36,781 bases of DNA from CAZHTS01 sp964535315 (GTDB lineage Bacteria; Chloroflexota; Anaerolineae; Anaerolineales; Anaerolineaceae), in NCBI GenBank assembly GCA_964535315.1, contig CAZHTS010000049.1, forward strand, positions 1 to 36,781. The letters run 5' to 3'. The notes beneath the pieces were generated by a model, which ran no database searches, was not told the DNA's origin, and saw only the letters and a list, made by a program, of their open reading frames with translations. Positions 1 through 9,100 of the stretch are shown here, piece by piece. Both the position numbers and the translations under genes were made by a program. Within the stretch, counting starts at the first letter, position 1. Each line of letters starts with the position of its first letter.

Positions 1-726
1 GCGGTGCGCATCGCCCAGGAAAACCCCGATAAACAGGTGGTCTTCTTTGCCATCGGCTTCGAGACCACCGCCCCCGCCAACGCTACCAGCCTGTTGCAGG
101 CTCAGGCGCTGGGGCTAAAAAATTTCTCACTGCTGGTCTCGCACGTATGCGTCCCGCCGGCCATGCACGCCATCCTCAGCGCCCCCCACAACCGCGTGCA
201 GGGTTTCCTGGCCGCCGGGCACGTTTGCGCCGTGATGGGCTATCACGAATACCCGCCCATCGCCCGCCAGTACCGCGTGCCGATCACCGTCACCGGATTT
301 GAACCGTTTGACCTGTGCCAGGGCATCCTCATGACCGTGCGCCAGCTCGAGGCGGGCACCTGTGAGGTGCAAAACGCCTACCCGCGCCTGGTCAGCGAGG
401 CGGGCAACCCCGGGGCGCAGGCCATCATCCGCCGCGTCTTTGAAGCCTGCGACCGCAACTGGCGCGGCATCGGGCCGATCCCGATGAGCGGCTGGCGGCT
501 GCGCCCCGAATGGGCAGACTTCGACGCCGAGCGTCGTTTCGATGTGGGCCACATCCAGACCCGCGAGTCCGAAATCTGTATCGCCGGCCAGATCTTACAG
601 GGCATTCGCAAGCCCAATCAGTGCCCGGCCTACGGCACGCTGTGCACCCCCAGCAACCCGCTTGGCGCCACGATGGTCTCTTCCGAGGGCGCCTGCGCGG
701 CTTATTACCGCTACGGCAAACGATAA
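1..726 (+). CDS. hypD: Hydrogenase maturation protein HypD, C-terminal part (5' end outside window)
   Basis: The reading frame is open from the first base and ends at TAA 724-726, leaving 241 residues of a protein usually about 360-380 long. HypD carries a [4Fe-4S] cluster and, with HypC, is the scaffold on which the Fe(CN)2CO group of [NiFe]-hydrogenases is built in the cytoplasm. Visible family features are the FFAIGFETTAPA segment near the fragment start, the GFEPFDLCQGI block, and the C-terminal cysteine-rich block (NQCPAYGTLC, then SEGACAAYYRY) that belongs to the cluster-binding region. The GTG or ATG near base 4 is internal, not the true start. hypE follows 18 bases after the stop, so the two are surely cotranscribed, probably with other hyp genes upstream of the window. 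Identity is clear. Confidence 0.95.
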   Translation, partial: AVRIAQENPDKQVVFFAIGFETTAPANATSLLQAQALGLKNFSLLVSHVCVPPAMHAILSAPHNRVQGFLAAGHVCAVMGYHEYPPIARQYRVPITVTGFEPFDLCQGILMTVRQLEAGTCEVQNAYPRLVSEAGNPGAQAIIRRVFEACDRNWRGIGPIPMSGWRLRPEWADFDAERRFDVGHIQTRESEICIAGQILQGIRKPNQCPAYGTLCTPSNPLGATMVSSEGACAAYYRYGKR

Positions 727-744
727 ATTTCTTTCGAGGAACGG

Positions 745-1824
745 ATGCAAAATTCTTACCCGGCTGCATTTGAAGGCCCCAACTGTCCGCTGCCCTTGCA
801 GCACGACGAACAGATCGTCATCGGCCACGGCAGCGGCGGGCGCATGACCCAACAACTCATCCAGCGCGTCTTTGTGCCGCACCTTTCCAGCCCGCCCCTG
901 CTGGCAGGCAACGATTTTGCCGGCGTGACTCTGCCCGAGGCCGCCGCCTTACACGGCCGGCTGGCCATCGCCACCGACTCGCACATCGTCACCCCGCTGT
1001 TTTTTGCCGGCGGTGACATCGGCCGGCTGGCGGTGTGTGGCACGGTCAACGACGTCAGTATGTCCGGCGGCGTACCGCTGTACCTGACGGCCGGCTTCAT
1101 CCTGGAAGAAGGGCTGCCGGTCGCCACGCTCGAACGGGTGGTGGCTTCGATGCAGGCTGCCGCTCAGGAAGCCGGCGTGCAGATCGTCGCCGGCGACACC
1201 AAGGTGGTGGAAAAGGGCAAGGCAGACGGGTTATTCATCAACACCAGCGGCGTGGGCTGGATCCCCGCCGGCCGCCAGGTAGGCGGCGAAGGCGCCCGCC
1301 CCGGCGACGTGGTGCTGCTTTCCGGAACGGTCGGCGAGCATGGTATCGCCGTGTTGACAGCGCGCGGCGAATTGGGCTTTGAGGCCGACGTCCGTTCGGA
1401 CGTGGCCCCGCTCAACCACCTGATCGCGGCCGTGCTGGCGGCCGCCCCCCATACTCACGTGCTGCGCGACCCGACGCGCGGCGGTCTGGCCACCACGCTG
1501 AACGAAATCGCCGGGCAAAGCCAGGCCTGCATCTGCATCGACGAGAACGCCGTGCCGGTGCTGCCGCCGGTGCGCGCCGCCTGTGAAATGCTGGGCTTCG
1601 ACCCGCTGTACGTGGCCAACGAAGGCAAGGTGATCGTCATCGTCCCGCCCGAGGAGGCCGAAGCGGCCTTGCAGGCCATGCGCAAGGCGCCCTACGGCGC
1701 CCACGCCGCCCGCATCGGCTCCGTTCAAGACGCCCCCGCCGGACGCGTCTTGCTGCGCACCCTCATCGGCGGCACTCGCCTGCTCGACGTGCTCGCCGGC
1801 GAAATGTTGCCCAGAATATGTTAA
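745..1824 (+). CDS. hypE: Hydrogenase expression/formation protein HypE
   Basis: This 359-residue protein belongs to the AIR-synthase/SelD-like ATP-binding superfamily. HypE receives a carbamoyl group from HypF on its C-terminal cysteine, dehydrates it with ATP to a thiocyanate, and passes cyanide to the HypC-HypD complex. The sequence shows the N-terminal GHGSGGRMTQQLI motif, the DSHIVTPLFFAGGDIG segment, LRDPTRGGLATTLNE, and the diagnostic C-terminal PRIC, so the acceptor Cys359 is intact. Length is typical. It lies 18 bases downstream of hypD with GAGGA ahead of the ATG at 745. Hydrogenase structural genes are not in the window and may lie upstream. Confidence 0.97.
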   Translation: MQNSYPAAFEGPNCPLPLQHDEQIVIGHGSGGRMTQQLIQRVFVPHLSSPPLLAGNDFAGVTLPEAAALHGRLAIATDSHIVTPLFFAGGDIGRLAVCGTVNDVSMSGGVPLYLTAGFILEEGLPVATLERVVASMQAAAQEAGVQIVAGDTKVVEKGKADGLFINTSGVGWIPAGRQVGGEGARPGDVVLLSGTVGEHGIAVLTARGELGFEADVRSDVAPLNHLIAAVLAAAPHTHVLRDPTRGGLATTLNEIAGQSQACICIDENAVPVLPPVRAACEMLGFDPLYVANEGKVIVIVPPEEAEAALQAMRKAPYGAHAARIGSVQDAPAGRVLLRTLIGGTRLLDVLAGEMLPRIC

Positions 1825-1864
1825 AATGGAGCCTTACCCCACTATTTTTCAAAGGCGAGGAAGC

Positions 1865-2665
1865 ATGAAAATCGATTATCAGGAAACCACCAGCGATCTG
1901 GCCAAGCGCATCGACATCCATAACCAATTTGGCGGACGCAATATCGACGAATGGATGCTGGATCTGCTCAAACCCCAAAAGGGCAGCAAAATCCTGGATG
2001 TGGCCTGCGGTTCGGGCAAACAGTGTTTTTCCTATGACCATTACCTGAACGGCGAAGCCGAAATCACCGGCGGCGACGTCTCCGCCGAACTGCTCGCCCA
2101 GGCCCGCCAGGCCAACGCCCAGGCCGGCAACCGCATCACCTTCACCGAGTTGAACTTTAACCTGCCGTTTGCCTTTGCCGACAACCAGTTCGACCTCGAG
2201 TCCTGCTGCTTTGCCATTTATTACGCCGAAAATATGCCCTTCACCATCGGCGAAATGCACCGCGTGCTCAAGCCGGGCGGGCGCCTGTTTACCAGCGGCC
2301 CTATGCCCAGCAACAAACAACTGTTTTACGACATCATCCGCGAGGCCACCGGCCAGGTCATTCCGCCCATGCCGGGCAGCTCGCGCTATGACAGCGAAAT
2401 CCTCACCACCCTGCGCTCGATCTTCGCCAGCGTCGAGGTGCACATCTTCGAAAACCCGCTGACTTTCGCCAGCGCCGAACCGTTTGTCGAATACACCCGC
2501 GCCTCGCTCTCCGAGGATCGCAAACTGTGGAGCGGGCTGTTCCAGGGCAAGGACGACTTCGAGCACGTCATGCAGAAGATCAGCGCCGTGGCCGAACGGC
2601 GCGTGCAGCAGGAAGGCAAGCTGGTCATGACCAAGGTGGTCGGCGGTTTCGTCGCCACAAAATAA
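1865..2665 (+). CDS. Class I SAM-dependent methyltransferase
   Basis: This 266-residue protein has the class I methyltransferase core. Motif I ILDVACGSGK (about residues 45-54) binds S-adenosylmethionine, and HRVLKPGGRLF (about 130-140) is the post-motif typical of UbiE/COQ5-like enzymes. The substrate cannot be read from sequence. I chose the ATG at 1865 because AGGCGAGGA lies just ahead of it; an in-frame ATG at 1826 would begin two bases after the hypE stop and has no good ribosome site. The gene sits 40 bases after hypE and 80 bases before a PIG-L deacetylase. That pairing suggests small-molecule or glycan modification, but nothing ties it to hydrogenase maturation beyond position. Confidence 0.85.
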   Translation: MKIDYQETTSDLAKRIDIHNQFGGRNIDEWMLDLLKPQKGSKILDVACGSGKQCFSYDHYLNGEAEITGGDVSAELLAQARQANAQAGNRITFTELNFNLPFAFADNQFDLESCCFAIYYAENMPFTIGEMHRVLKPGGRLFTSGPMPSNKQLFYDIIREATGQVIPPMPGSSRYDSEILTTLRSIFASVEVHIFENPLTFASAEPFVEYTRASLSEDRKLWSGLFQGKDDFEHVMQKISAVAERRVQQEGKLVMTKVVGGFVATK

Positions 2666-2681
2666 ATCCCTTCTACCACAA

Positions 2682-2724
2682 GATGCAGCGTGCACGCCCC
2701 GCAAACGGTGCTGCACGCTGCATC
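2682..2724. repeat. Perfect 13-bp inverted repeat between methyltransferase and deacetylase genes
   Basis: Arms 2682-2694 (GATGCAGCGTGCA) and 2712-2724 are exact reverse complements around a 17-base loop. There is no T-run after either arm, so it is not a classical intrinsic terminator. Placed between two codirectional genes, it could be an mRNA processing or stability element, or a member of a dispersed intergenic repeat family. Confidence 0.7.
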
Positions 2725-2745
2725 CTGCACAGCCAGGAATACGCT

Positions 2746-3396
2746 ATGAATCACGACATGACTTTTTATGGCCGGCGGGTATGCTTCATCGGCGCCCATC
2801 CGGATGACATTGAATTGGGCTGCGGCGCCCTGATCGCCCACATCGTCCAGCAGACCGAGATTCTGTGTGTGACGCTTTCCGACAACCAGAAAAACCCGCT
2901 GCTCAAAAACCTGGTCGCAGAACACCGCCAGAGTATGGCCATCCTGGGCGTGCCCGAACAAAACGTTATCCTCGGTGAATTTGAAACCCGGCGTTTCCCC
3001 CACGCCCGCCAGGAAATCCTGGAATACATGATCGAGCTCAACCGTACCTACCGGCCCGAGATCGTTCTCGTTCACACCAAAGCCGACATTCATCAAGATC
3101 ATGCCACCGTGACCGAAGAAGCGCTGCGCGCTTTTCGCGGTACCACCGTGCTGGGCTTTGACGTGCTGCGCAGCAGTTACGGCTTCTTCCCCAACTTTCT
3201 GGTCGAGGTCAGCGAGGCGGACGTCGAGCGCAAGTTACAGGCGCTGGCCGCCTACAAGACCTACACCAGCAAGTATTATTTCGATCCGCAGATTACCCGC
3301 TCCACCCTGGTGCGGCATGGGGCGCTGGCCGAACGCCCATACGCTGAAGGTTTCGATACTCTGCGCATCATCGGCGCGTTTGGCTGCGCTGCCTGA
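2746..3396 (+). CDS. PIG-L/LmbE family deacetylase
   Basis: This 216-residue zinc-dependent amidohydrolase belongs to the family that removes acetyl groups from N-acetylglucosaminyl compounds and related sugars (PIG-L, MshB, BshB, LmbE). The motif AHPDDIELGCGA near residues 17-28 supplies metal-binding His and Asp plus the catalytic Asp. HTKADIHQDHATV (about 106-118) supplies the later histidines. The start at 2746 (MNHDMTFYG) directly precedes the conserved first strand; the open frame extends to 2527 but that part overlaps the methyltransferase and is not protein-like. The specific substrate is unknown. Neighbouring methyltransferase and PBP1C genes would fit a cell-envelope or thiol-sugar role, which is inference. 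Confidence 0.88.
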   Translation: MNHDMTFYGRRVCFIGAHPDDIELGCGALIAHIVQQTEILCVTLSDNQKNPLLKNLVAEHRQSMAILGVPEQNVILGEFETRRFPHARQEILEYMIELNRTYRPEIVLVHTKADIHQDHATVTEEALRAFRGTTVLGFDVLRSSYGFFPNFLVEVSEADVERKLQALAAYKTYTSKYYFDPQITRSTLVRHGALAERPYAEGFDTLRIIGAFGCAA

Positions 3397-3428
3397 ACAG
3401 TCTGCGGGGAAGGACTTCCTCCCCATTG

Positions 3429-5909
3429 ATGACCCAACTTAAACGGCTTGCGCTGTTACTGCTCATCCTGGCTCTGCTGACCGGTGGGGTGTACGCCTGG
3501 CTGTTTGCCGGCCTGCCCGATCCCTCTGACCTGGAACAACGCCTGATGCCGCCCAGTGTGCGCATCACCGATCAGGATGGCCGCCTGTTATACGAAGTGC
3601 TGCCCGAAGATACCGGCCGCCACACCCGTCTTAAGCTGGCAGAAATCCCCCTGGCGCTGCAACAGGCCACCATCGCCACCGAGGATCACAATTTTTACAA
3701 CAACCCCGGCGTCGACCTGACCGGCATCCTGCGCTCCATGTGGATCAACCTGCAGGGCGGCGAGACGCTGGCGGGCGGCAGCACCATCACCCAGCAGGTG
3801 GCCCGCAACCTGCTGCTCGACCCACAGGAGCGCACCGAGCGCAGCCTGCGCCGTAAACTGCGCGAGAGCCTGCTGGCCTGGCAGATGGCGCGCCGTTTCA
3901 GCAAAGAGCAGATCCTCGAATTCTATCTAAACGAGATGAACTACGGCGGCATGGCCTACGGCGTCGAGGCGGCCGCCCACACTTATTTCGGCAAGCCGGC
4001 GCGCCAGCTCGACCTGGCGCAGTGCACCCTGCTGGCCGGCCTGCCCCAGGCCCCGGCCGCCTATAACCCGCTGACTCACCCCGAGGCGGCCCGCCAGCGC
4101 CAGAAAATTGTGCTCGAACTCATGGAAAAGCACGGCTATCTGACTGCCGCCGAGCGCCAGCTGGCCGAACGCGAACCGCTGATTTACAGCACCAGTCCTT
4201 ACCCGGCCGAGGCGCTGCACTTCGTCATGTTGGTGCGCTCCGAACTGGACGAATGGATCACCCCGGCTGAGATCTACCAGTACGGTGGACTGGAGGTGCG
4301 TACCACGCTCAATCTGAACTGGCAGCACCTGGCCGAAAAAGCCGTCAACCAGCAGATGCAGCGCCTGCGCAACAACCCGGACGGCATCAATTACAACGTC
4401 AACAGCGCCGCCCTGGTGGCGCTCGAACCCCACAGCGGCGCCATCCGCGCCATGGTCGGCAGCCCGGATTATTTCAACCAGGCGACCGGCGGGGCGATTA
4501 ACATGGCCACGACCCTGCGCCAGCCGGGCTCGGCGCTCAAACCGTTGATTTACGCCAGCCTGCTCGACCCGCGCCGCGCCGAACCGTGGACGGCCGCCAC
4601 CAGCATCCTGGACGTGAACACTTCCTTCGTCACGCACGACGGCTACTCTTACACCCCGGCCAATTACGACGAACTGGAACACGGGCCGGTCAGCGTGCGC
4701 ACGGCGATCGGCTCTTCGCTCAATATCCCGGCCGTGATTGCGCTCAAAACCCTCGGCCTGCCGGACTTCGTCAGCGCCGCCAATGACTTTGGCATCGCCT
4801 CGCTGAACGCAAAGAGCGAATACGACCTGTCCGTCGCGCTGGGGGGCGGCGAGATCACGCTGCTAGAACTGGCGCGCGCCTATGCTGTCTTCGCCAACGG
4901 CGGCTACCGCATCCAGCCCTACACCATCCAGGAGCTGCGCGATCCACAGGGCAGAGTCATCAAACAGCACGAAACCGTCCCGGCCCCGCGCGTCCTGGAC
5001 GAACGCGTCGCCTGGCTGATCAGCGATATCCTCAACGACGACGAGGCCCGCCGCCTGGGTTTTGGGCGCAACAGCACCCTCAAGTTGGACCGCCCGGCGG
5101 CGGTCAAAACCGGCACGACCACCAACTACCACGATAATTGGACCGTTGGCTATACACCCGAAATCGTGGCCGGGGTATGGGCCGGCAACACCGATTTTCA
5201 CCCGATGCGCGACGTGACCGGCCTGACCGGCGCCGCGCCCATCTGGCACCAGTTTTTGCGCGACGTGCTCAAGGGCCGCCCCGAACAGGATTTCACCCGC
5301 CCGCCCGGGCTGGTGCAGGTGGAGGTGTGCACGCTCTCCGGCCTGCTGCCCGGCGACGCCTGCGCCTATCGCCGCACGGAATGGTTCATCGAGGGCACCC
5401 AGCCCACCCAGACCGACACGCTCTACCGCCAGGTCACACTCGACCGGCGCAGCGGCGGGCTGGCCGGGCCGGACACGCCCGCCGACCAGTTACAAACGGC
5501 GGTCGCCCTCGATCTCCCGCCGCAGGCGCAGGCCTGGGGGCGCAGCCAGGGGCTGCTGTTGCTGGCCGACTTGCTTGCCGCTGCACCGGCCGGGGTGAAC
5601 GCCCCCGCCGACCTGCCCGGTGACCTGGTGCTGCTCTCCCCGCCCCCCAACGCCCGCTACCGCATCGCCAACGGTTACCCGCTCGCCTACCAGCGCCTGC
5701 TCATCCAGGCCGCCGGAGAAGGACTGCAAAGCGTCACGCTGTGGCTGGACGGAGCGCTCCTCGCCCGCCTGGATGCCCCACCCTACGAGGTCTGGTGGCA
5801 GCTCAACCCGGGGAAACACCGCGCCTGGGTGGAAGCCACCACCCCCAGCGGGCGGACCTTGAGCAGCCCGGTGAGCGAGTTTGAAGTCCTGCCCGCCGTA
5901 ACGCATTAA
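3429..5909 (+). CDS. pbpC: Penicillin-binding protein 1C (bifunctional glycosyltransferase/transpeptidase)
   Basis: This 826-residue class A PBP polymerises and crosslinks peptidoglycan at the outer face of the cytoplasmic membrane. A signal anchor occupies about residues 5-28. The GT51 domain follows, with catalytic Glu85 in ATEDHNFYNNPG and GGSTITQQVARN near 117-128. The transpeptidase has Ser368 and Lys371 (PGSALKP), SLN at 430-432 and KTGT at 560-563. A C-terminal beta-rich domain from about residue 730 resembles the BiPBP_C domain that defines PBP1C. GGGGAAGGA at 3406-3414 precedes both the ATG at 3429 and an in-frame TTG at 3426, and either could be the start. It converges on the alpha-2-macroglobulin gene, the partner it also neighbours in Escherichia coli (yfhM-pbpC). 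Confidence 0.93.
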   Translation: MTQLKRLALLLLILALLTGGVYAWLFAGLPDPSDLEQRLMPPSVRITDQDGRLLYEVLPEDTGRHTRLKLAEIPLALQQATIATEDHNFYNNPGVDLTGILRSMWINLQGGETLAGGSTITQQVARNLLLDPQERTERSLRRKLRESLLAWQMARRFSKEQILEFYLNEMNYGGMAYGVEAAAHTYFGKPARQLDLAQCTLLAGLPQAPAAYNPLTHPEAARQRQKIVLELMEKHGYLTAAERQLAEREPLIYSTSPYPAEALHFVMLVRSELDEWITPAEIYQYGGLEVRTTLNLNWQHLAEKAVNQQMQRLRNNPDGINYNVNSAALVALEPHSGAIRAMVGSPDYFNQATGGAINMATTLRQPGSALKPLIYASLLDPRRAEPWTAATSILDVNTSFVTHDGYSYTPANYDELEHGPVSVRTAIGSSLNIPAVIALKTLGLPDFVSAANDFGIASLNAKSEYDLSVALGGGEITLLELARAYAVFANGGYRIQPYTIQELRDPQGRVIKQHETVPAPRVLDERVAWLISDILNDDEARRLGFGRNSTLKLDRPAAVKTGTTTNYHDNWTVGYTPEIVAGVWAGNTDFHPMRDVTGLTGAAPIWHQFLRDVLKGRPEQDFTRPPGLVQVEVCTLSGLLPGDACAYRRTEWFIEGTQPTQTDTLYRQVTLDRRSGGLAGPDTPADQLQTAVALDLPPQAQAWGRSQGLLLLADLLAAAPAGVNAPADLPGDLVLLSPPPNARYRIANGYPLAYQRLLIQAAGEGLQSVTLWLDGALLARLDAPPYEVWWQLNPGKHRAWVEATTPSGRTLSSPVSEFEVLPAVTH

Positions 5910-5939
5910 GGGCCAATCCGGTCTGGGGCGACAGACATT

Positions 5940-5972
5940 CCCTCCCTGAATTTCTACGAAATTCAGGGAGGG
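5940..5972. repeat. Perfect 15-bp stem, 3-base loop hairpin after pbpC
   Basis: CCCTCCCTGAATTTC at 5940-5954 is exactly repeated in inverse at 5958-5972 with TAC between. It lies 31 bases after the pbpC stop. A T-tract occurs only further on (5987-5990), so it may be part of a termination or mRNA 3'-end stabilising region for pbpC rather than a textbook terminator. Confidence 0.75.
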
Positions 5973-6032
5973 CCAGGGAGGGGTGCTTTTAAAAACGCCC
6001 TAAAGCTTTTGCCCCCTCAAGGGGCGAGAGCT

Positions 6033-6068
6033 AAAAAGTCCTCACAGGTCTTAAGGACCTGTGAGGAC
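6033..6068 (-). terminator. Intrinsic terminator of the alpha-2-macroglobulin gene
   Basis: A 13-bp perfect stem (6038-6050 with 6056-6068, loop TTAAG) is followed on the minus strand by five T (6037-6033). It starts 35 bases after the minus-strand stop codon at 6103. A further small G/C hairpin (GCCCC, loop CTCAA, GGGGC, 6011-6025) lies just beyond. Confidence 0.8.
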
Positions 6069-6102
6069 CGGTTTATTGTACGGATTTATGAACGCACCAA
6101 AC

Positions 6103-9100
6103 TCAGGGCTTTACCTCAAACGTGCTGCCGTCGCCGCGGCCATATACCTCGGGGAAGTAAAACTCCTGCCCGCTGGGCGGGATGACCTGGAAGGTGCCGG
6201 GGGTGCCGGCGCGCACCAGATAGGTATAGATATACGTCCCCGCCGGGAGCCAGGAGGCCGACAACACCACCCGCTCGTCGCGCAGTTCGGCATGATCGAA
6301 ATACCACCAGCCCCAGCCGTAATGGAAGAAATCGTCGTAACGCAGTCGATCCGGAATCTGCCCCTTCGGGCTGCTGCGCAGCGTCTGGTCCACCACCTCC
6401 AACCCGGCCGGCAGCGGATCATCGATCAAAACATAATACAAATCCGTCGGCGCCACCACCGTCAATTGAGCAACCAGCAAATCGCCCAATTGGGCCTTGC
6501 GCACCGGGCGGAGCAGATCCTTGGGCGGATAGTACGCCCGCGACAGGATGATGCCCTTGTTGAGCGCCTTCACCTCCGCCACCGGCAGAGTCACCTCCAG
6601 GCTGGCGGTGTAATACAGACTGCCATCGCCCTCCCCACGCCCAATCGACAGCTTGTTGGGCTTGCCGGTCAGCAGCTCGCTCACCGCCATACGCAGTTCG
6701 CTCACCTGCTCCGGTTTCTGCGGGTCGGCCTGACCGTCCAGCTTACGCACGTCGTTCACGTCCAGCGCAAAACTGTACTGCGGCTTCAGATCGCCGCTGA
6801 CCGTCATCCAGTTGACCAGCGCCATCAACGTCCAGGCGGTCTGCTGGGTGCTGCCCCAGTGCCCGCCGGCCGAGCGGTTGCTCATCAGCCAGCGCACGGC
6901 GTTGGCGTTCAGCGCATTCTCGGGGTCGATATCCACCATCGCATTCAGGATGATGGCCGTGGTGCGCAGATTGGTGTTCCAGTTCCAGTAATCGTCGGAC
7001 TGTTCTTCCCAGTGCATCCCGGAAGCGGTCAGAATGCCCGCCCCGACAAAGTCGCTTACCAGCATCTGGAGGCGCGGGTCGTCCTTGTCCGCCGCCGCCA
7101 GCACCTGGGCCAGGTAAGCCCGGGCGTACAGATCCATGTTCTGGCGCAGATCGTACAACGCCACAGCTTCGTCCACCGGCTCTTCACCGTTGAGCGACAG
7201 AACGTACAACAGGAAGGCCTGCTGGTTGAGCTCGTATCTGGCGCTTTCCTGCGACGGGGGGATCAGATTGCTCTTGAGATACTCAATGCCCCGCTCGCGG
7301 ACATCCGTGTCGACTGAATAATCCGCCGCCAGAGCCTCGTGCAGCCCCAGCAAAACGTACGCGCTGGTCAAGGGCCGGCTGTCCTGATAGGGCCACCACC
7401 CCCAGCCGCCGTCGTCGTTTTGCTGTGAAGCGATGCGCTGCAACGCCACTTCGATCTGAGCGTCCAGCTTTTGTTTCAGTTCTGCATTCTCCACCCCGGC
7501 TTCCTGCAGCGCCCGGCTGGTGACTACGTTCGGCAGAAAACGCGAAACGGTCTGCTCCATACACTCGTACGGGTAATGCTCCAGGTAGTTCAAACCGTCG
7601 CTCAAGCCACCCACCAGCGAGCTGGAGACCTTCACCGTCAGTTCGCCCTGCTGCCCGGGCCGGTTGGGCAGCAGCACTGCTTCGCTGCGCGCCCCGGCCG
7701 CATTCAGCATCCCCGACGTGCTGGCCGTCTCGGGCACCACGTAGCGGTAGACCGGCAGCCCCTGTCCCTCCAGTTTGGCCAGCGTCGGCCGGCTGGCGTC
7801 GCTGTACTCGCCGCCCTGGGCGCGGAACACCAGATCGACGCGTTCCGCATCTGCCGGCACGGTCACTTCCCAGCTGATGTAACGCTGCTCTTTGGCCGGC
7901 AGATCCACCTTCTGCAGCGGCTTGCCGCTCAACGTCACCCCCTTCGCCTCCAGCGTGGCCTCCACCTGCAGCAGTTGATGGGTGTTGTTTTGCAGGATCG
8001 CTCCCAACACCACCCGGTCGCCGGCGATAAAGAAACGCGGCGTCTGCGGGCGCACCAGCAGCGGCTTGGTGCTCGTCAGGTCAACGGTCGCCTCCCCCAC
8101 CCGTGTGTCGCTCGTCACCGCCCGCGCCTCCATGCGCCAGGTGGTCAGGTTGTCCGGCAGCGTCACCGTCACGCTCGTCTCGCCGCGCTCACCGGTGCGC
8201 ACCTGCGCCGACCAGAAGGCCGTATCGGGGAAGTCCTGGCGCACCTCGAACACTCCTTCGGCGCCACCGCCCTTGCCACCGCCGCCGCTGCCCGAGCGCG
8301 CACTCTCCTCGGCCTGTTTCTGCAATTCCTCGTTGTATAGATCCACCAGCAGCGCCAGCGGAACGGCCGTGCTGATCTCCAATTGGCGTTCAGAGTAGAA
8401 ATAATCCAGCATCGGCGGCGAAACGCGTTCCTTGAGCATCAGCGTGCCCAGGTCGCTCAGGCTGAGTGAGACCTCGGCGTCCACCGGCTTGCCGTCCGCA
8501 TCCAGCGTCTGCACCTTGTAGGTCACCTGTTCGCGCGGCCCGGCCTGGGTGCGATCCGGCGTGAGTTTCACCGTCACCTGCTTGCGCGCCACATCCACCT
8601 TGAGCGGCAGACTGCCCATGACAAAGGTTGAGCGCGGGTTGTCCGCATCCACCCCCTTCATCACCAGCACGCTGACGTGCACCCCCGGCGCCATGTCTTC
8701 GGTCACCGGCAAACGGTACACCGTGCTGTTGCTGGTCAGTTTGACCACCTCCCATTTGCGGATCGAACTGCGTTCCACCGTCACCAACGCATACGCCTCG
8801 CCCTGGAACGGGGTGGGGATCAGGATCTCGGCCGTGTCACCCGGCCGGTACGATTTACGGTCGGAGACCAGTTCGATTGTCTTGCTGCTTTCCTGCTGCC
8901 AGGAGACATATTTTCGGTCCGATACCCACAGATAGGCGCCCGCCTCTGCCGGTCGCCCTTCGGCGTCACGTGTACGCACCCGCGCCACATACGAGCCGCC
9001 CTCCTTGGGGGTAAAACGCAGCGTTGCCCGCCCCTTCTCGTCCACTGCCACGGCGGTGAAGCGCTGCACCGGCACTTCCTTCACGTTCGAAATCCAGCGC

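Noticed and set aside
745..1824. HypE read as selenophosphate synthetase (SelD), which would support the selenoprotein
   Set aside because: The C-terminal PRIC and position after hypD identify HypE; SelD is a paralogue with a different N-terminus.
6061..7317. Long open frame on the plus strand across the alpha-2-macroglobulin gene, with similar ones at 7471-8340 and 10903-12144
   Set aside because: They are antisense to a clear gene with conserved domains, rich in Arg, His and Gln as expected of GC-rich shadow frames, and match no family.
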